From JAFEDN01 sp963844565 (lineage in GTDB: Bacteria; Pseudomonadota; Gammaproteobacteria; Coxiellales; Coxiellaceae), in assembly GCA_963844565.1 (NCBI GenBank), contig CAWJON010000002.1, forward strand, positions 434,001 to 498,000: a stretch of DNA of 64,000 bases. Direction: 5' to 3'. Below the pieces are notes generated by a model that worked only from the letters and a program-made list of their open reading frames with translations, did not search any database and was not told the origin of the DNA. This document shows positions 61,567-64,000 of the stretch, one piece after another. A program made the translations under genes and the position numbers. Numbering within the stretch: the stretch's first letter is position 1; each line of letters starts with the position of its first letter.

Positions 61567-63090
61567 ATGGCACGCATACCTATTTTAAGTATATTAATCT
61601 GGTTACCGGTTCTTGCAGCTGTTTTGGTTTCATTTTTTAAAAATAATAGCCAAATCGCGCGGGTTATTGCTTTGATGGTCATGATTATTAGTCTGCTCTT
61701 ATGTGTTCCGCTCTACACTCATTTTGATATCAATTCGGCCGCCATGCAGTTTACCGAACATCTGACATGGATTTCAGTGCTAAAAATTAATTATGATCTT
61801 GGGGTTGATGGTATTTCTCAGCCTTTAGTCATTTTAACTTGTCTTACGACTTTACTGATTGTTCTGGCCTCTTGGACCATGGTGCATGAAAAAGTTAACC
61901 AATATTTGGCCACCTTTTTGGTCATGCAGGGGATGATGGTCGGTGTATTCGCCGCAATGGATTCTTTGTTATTTTATTTCTTTTGGGAAGCCACCTTAAT
62001 CCCGATGTACATGAGCATTGGCATTTGGGGTTCGCAAAATCGTTCTTATGCAGCCATTAAATTTTTCTTATATACTTTTTTTGGTTCGACTTTATTACTG
62101 ATTGCCATTTTATATTTGCGTTTGAAAGCCGACAGCTTCTTGATTACTGATTTTTATCAGTTAAAAATTGCTTTAACAACCCAGATTATCATTTTCATTG
62201 GATTTTTCCTGGCTTTTGCCATTAAGGTCCCAATGTTTCCTTTACACACTTGGTTGCCGCACGCTCATACCGAAGCGCCTGCTGGTGGCTCGGTAATTTT
62301 GGCCGCTTTAATGTTGAAATTGGGTGGTTACGGTTTTTTACGTTTTACTTTGCCGATTGTTCCTGACGCTTGCCGTTACCTCGAATGGGTGATGGTTGCC
62401 TTGTCATTAGTGGCCATTCTTTATATTGGTTTGATAGCGATTGCACAGGTCGATATGAAGCGGCTGATTGCTTATTCTTCTGTTGCCCACATGGGTTTTG
62501 TCACTTTAGGATGTTTTTTTCCCTTTATTGTGTTGCAAAAAGGAGCCAACGTTTCTTTTGCCACTTTGGGAATTGAAGGAGCGGTAGTGCAAATGATTGC
62601 ACACGCGTTTGGATCTGGAGCTCTCTTCTTGGCGTTTGGAGCGTTGTATGAGCAAATGCATACCCGTCAATTGAAAGATTTTGGCGGTGTCGCTAATGTG
62701 ATGCCCATTTTTGCTGCCTTCTTTATGTTATTTGTAATGGCCAACGTCGGGCTACCGGGAACTTCAGGATTTGTGGGTGAGTTTTTTGTGATCATGAGCA
62801 CTTTCCAATCTGGGTTTTGGGTAACGTTCTTTGCCGCCACAACCCTGATTACGGGCGCTGCTTATTCGCTGTGGATGTATCGTCGTGTATTTTATGGGGA
62901 AGTGGCGAATGATGACGTCCGTCAACTCAAGGATATAAGAGGCTTTGATATTTGGGTATTTGCTTTGCTAGCGGTATTTATTTTGCTGATTGGTGTTTTC
63001 CCTGAAAGCTTATTACGTGTGGTCCATGCTACTGCAAATCATTTAATTGAGATTATGAACCAATCGCATTTAGAGTCGTCAATAAAGTAA
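61567..63090 (+). CDS. nuoM: NADH-quinone oxidoreductase subunit M
   Basis: A 507-aa proton-pumping antiporter-like subunit from ATG 61567 (TAGGA upstream), seven bases after the nuoL stop. Key segments: FWEATLIPMYMSIGIWG with the functional Glu, AIKVPMFPLHTWLPHAHTEA with the Lys and His of the channel, MKRLIAYSSVAHMGFVTLG, and GLPGTSGFVGEF. Intact, unlike nuoL. Confidence 0.96.
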   Translation: MARIPILSILIWLPVLAAVLVSFFKNNSQIARVIALMVMIISLLLCVPLYTHFDINSAAMQFTEHLTWISVLKINYDLGVDGISQPLVILTCLTTLLIVLASWTMVHEKVNQYLATFLVMQGMMVGVFAAMDSLLFYFFWEATLIPMYMSIGIWGSQNRSYAAIKFFLYTFFGSTLLLIAILYLRLKADSFLITDFYQLKIALTTQIIIFIGFFLAFAIKVPMFPLHTWLPHAHTEAPAGGSVILAALMLKLGGYGFLRFTLPIVPDACRYLEWVMVALSLVAILYIGLIAIAQVDMKRLIAYSSVAHMGFVTLGCFFPFIVLQKGANVSFATLGIEGAVVQMIAHAFGSGALFLAFGALYEQMHTRQLKDFGGVANVMPIFAAFFMLFVMANVGLPGTSGFVGEFFVIMSTFQSGFWVTFFAATTLITGAAYSLWMYRRVFYGEVANDDVRQLKDIRGFDIWVFALLAVFILLIGVFPESLLRVVHATANHLIEIMNQSHLESSIK

Positions 63091-63104
63091 GCTGAGAGTT
63101 GAGC

Positions 63105-64000
63105 ATGAATGATTTTTCTTTAAATGACTTTTTGTTGGTTTTGCCAGAAGTATTTCTGGCGATTATGAGCTGCGTCATTTTATTGATGGGTGTCTTTTCC
63201 AAAAGTATAAAAGATTTATCTTATTACTTGGTGCAACTGAGTTTAATTATCGGGGCTCTGTTGACCGTTTATCTATATTTTGGCGTGTTTAAAGCGCCCG
63301 TTTTCGGTTTGTCGCACACGTTTACAGTTGACCAACTCGCAGTGATCCTAAAGATTTTTGTTTATATCACCGCTTTTTTTGTGTTTATTTATTCACGTGC
63401 CTACAATGCTGACCGTCATATTGCCAGCAATGAATTTCATGTATTGGGATTGTTATCAACGATTGGAATGTTGGTATTAATTTCTTCTTATAATTTGCTC
63501 ACCCTTTATTTAGGTTTAGAGTTATTGTCTTTGCCATTGTATGCGCTTGTTGCGTTACAAAGAGCCAAAATGCGCTGTATAGAAGCCGCCATGAAATATT
63601 TTGTGGTGGGAGGCTTGGCTTCAGGCTTATTGCTTTACGGCATTTCCATTTTTTTCGGTATTGCTCACAGCTTAGATTTAACCGTAATTGCACACTCGGT
63701 TGTCCTTTTACACAATCAGAGTGATCTTTTGCTTGTTTTTGCTTTAGTATTTGTCATTGCAGGAATGGCGTTTAAATTAGGCGCTGTGCCTTTCCACATG
63801 TGGGTGCCTGACGTGTATGATGGCGCACCCACTTCCGTAACTTTATTAATTAGCACAGCACCGAAAATAGCTGCTTTCGCGTTATTTGTGCGTTTTCTTG
63901 CCGAAGGTTTGCCGGGTTTATTTGTTGATTGGCAACAGATGTTAATTATTCTCGGTATTCTCTCAGTTGCTTTAGGAAATATTGTCGCCATTGTTCAAGT
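63105..64000 (+). CDS. nuoN: NADH-quinone oxidoreductase subunit N (partial, runs off the window)
   Basis: ATG 63105 opens MNDFSLNDFLLVLPEVFLAI, and the visible 298 codons are uninterrupted. Landmarks are LYLGLELLSLPLYALVAL, EAAMKYFVVGGLASGLLLYG and FKLGAVPFHMWVPDVYDGAP. It is the last antiporter-like subunit of complex I, and its 3' end lies beyond 64000. Confidence 0.95.
   Translation, partial: MNDFSLNDFLLVLPEVFLAIMSCVILLMGVFSKSIKDLSYYLVQLSLIIGALLTVYLYFGVFKAPVFGLSHTFTVDQLAVILKIFVYITAFFVFIYSRAYNADRHIASNEFHVLGLLSTIGMLVLISSYNLLTLYLGLELLSLPLYALVALQRAKMRCIEAAMKYFVVGGLASGLLLYGISIFFGIAHSLDLTVIAHSVVLLHNQSDLLLVFALVFVIAGMAFKLGAVPFHMWVPDVYDGAPTSVTLLISTAPKIAAFALFVRFLAEGLPGLFVDWQQMLIILGILSVALGNIVAIVQ

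Noticed and set aside
1..64000. tRNA, rRNA or riboswitch genes
   Set aside because: Scanning both strands by eye for tRNA T-loop/acceptor patterns and known riboswitch cores gave nothing supportable; a covariance-model search would be needed to exclude them.

Overview
The window looks like chromosome of an AT-rich, host-associated gammaproteobacterium of the Legionellales (Coxiella/Legionella/Rickettsiella relatives). This is inference from gene content. Ordinary proteobacterial housekeeping genes (ppsA, pgi, galU, rpsO-pnp, comEC, msbA-lpxK, gatCA, nuoJ-N) are interleaved with large orphan proteins of the type that order uses as secreted effectors: an OTU-protease/pentapeptide/ankyrin protein, a candidate caspase-fold protease, an ankyrin/coiled-coil protein, an LbtU-like outer-membrane protein and several unrecognised proteins. 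No secretion-system gene is visible, so effector status is not shown.

Layout. 1-7400 is an accessory region: the 5' part of an outer-membrane efflux lipoprotein, a decayed paralogue and then an intact copy of the 1353-aa OTU protein (minus strand), a 319-aa candidate clan-CD protease, a Tyr/His/Gly-rich exported protein, and a gene-free stretch with twin-hairpin repeats. 7404-15800 holds an orphan multi-pass membrane protein, a zinc alcohol dehydrogenase, PEP synthase, an orphan 348-aa protein divergent from a LuxR-type regulator with a near-consensus promoter, and an AbrB/PIN toxin-antitoxin pair. 15953-24927 is a peptide-use block: dipeptide epimerase plus membrane transporter on the plus strand, facing a complete Opp-type ABC importer and an outer-membrane porin-like protein on the minus strand. 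It reads as a candidate murein-peptide or dipeptide scavenging module.

24928-33400 carries a 329-bp element with 38-bp terminal inverted repeats, a ThDP-dependent decarboxylase, csoR-copA with a copper operator inside its promoter, yciA, a small membrane protein, a tandemly duplicated hairpin repeat and a zinc/manganese-type ABC importer. 33425-39074 is pgi-galU-rpsO-pnp plus an alpha/beta hydrolase that appears to start at CTG inside pnp. 39253-46329 has the ankyrin protein, two more toxin-antitoxin pairs arranged tail to tail, comEC and an orphan Glu-rich protein. 46488-51716 has a LysR regulator, msbA-lpxK, and an EamA exporter divergent from an XRE-cupin regulator.

51744-64000 has an orphan membrane-anchored protein, a DUF234-type ATPase under its own palindromic promoter, gatB (one frameshift), two small genes, gatCA, and nuoJKLMN. 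The nuo genes are cut off from nuoA-I and preceded by a strong promoter. nuoL contains five single-base indels while nuoK, nuoM and the visible part of nuoN are open, so either sequence error or a damaged complex I has to be considered.

The most interesting items are the OTU multidomain protein and its broken twin, the clan-CD protease candidate, the recurring twin-hairpin repeat (once inside a MITE-like element), the CTG-start hydrolase, and the split nuo operon with a broken nuoL. No tRNA, rRNA, CRISPR array or transposase gene was seen.
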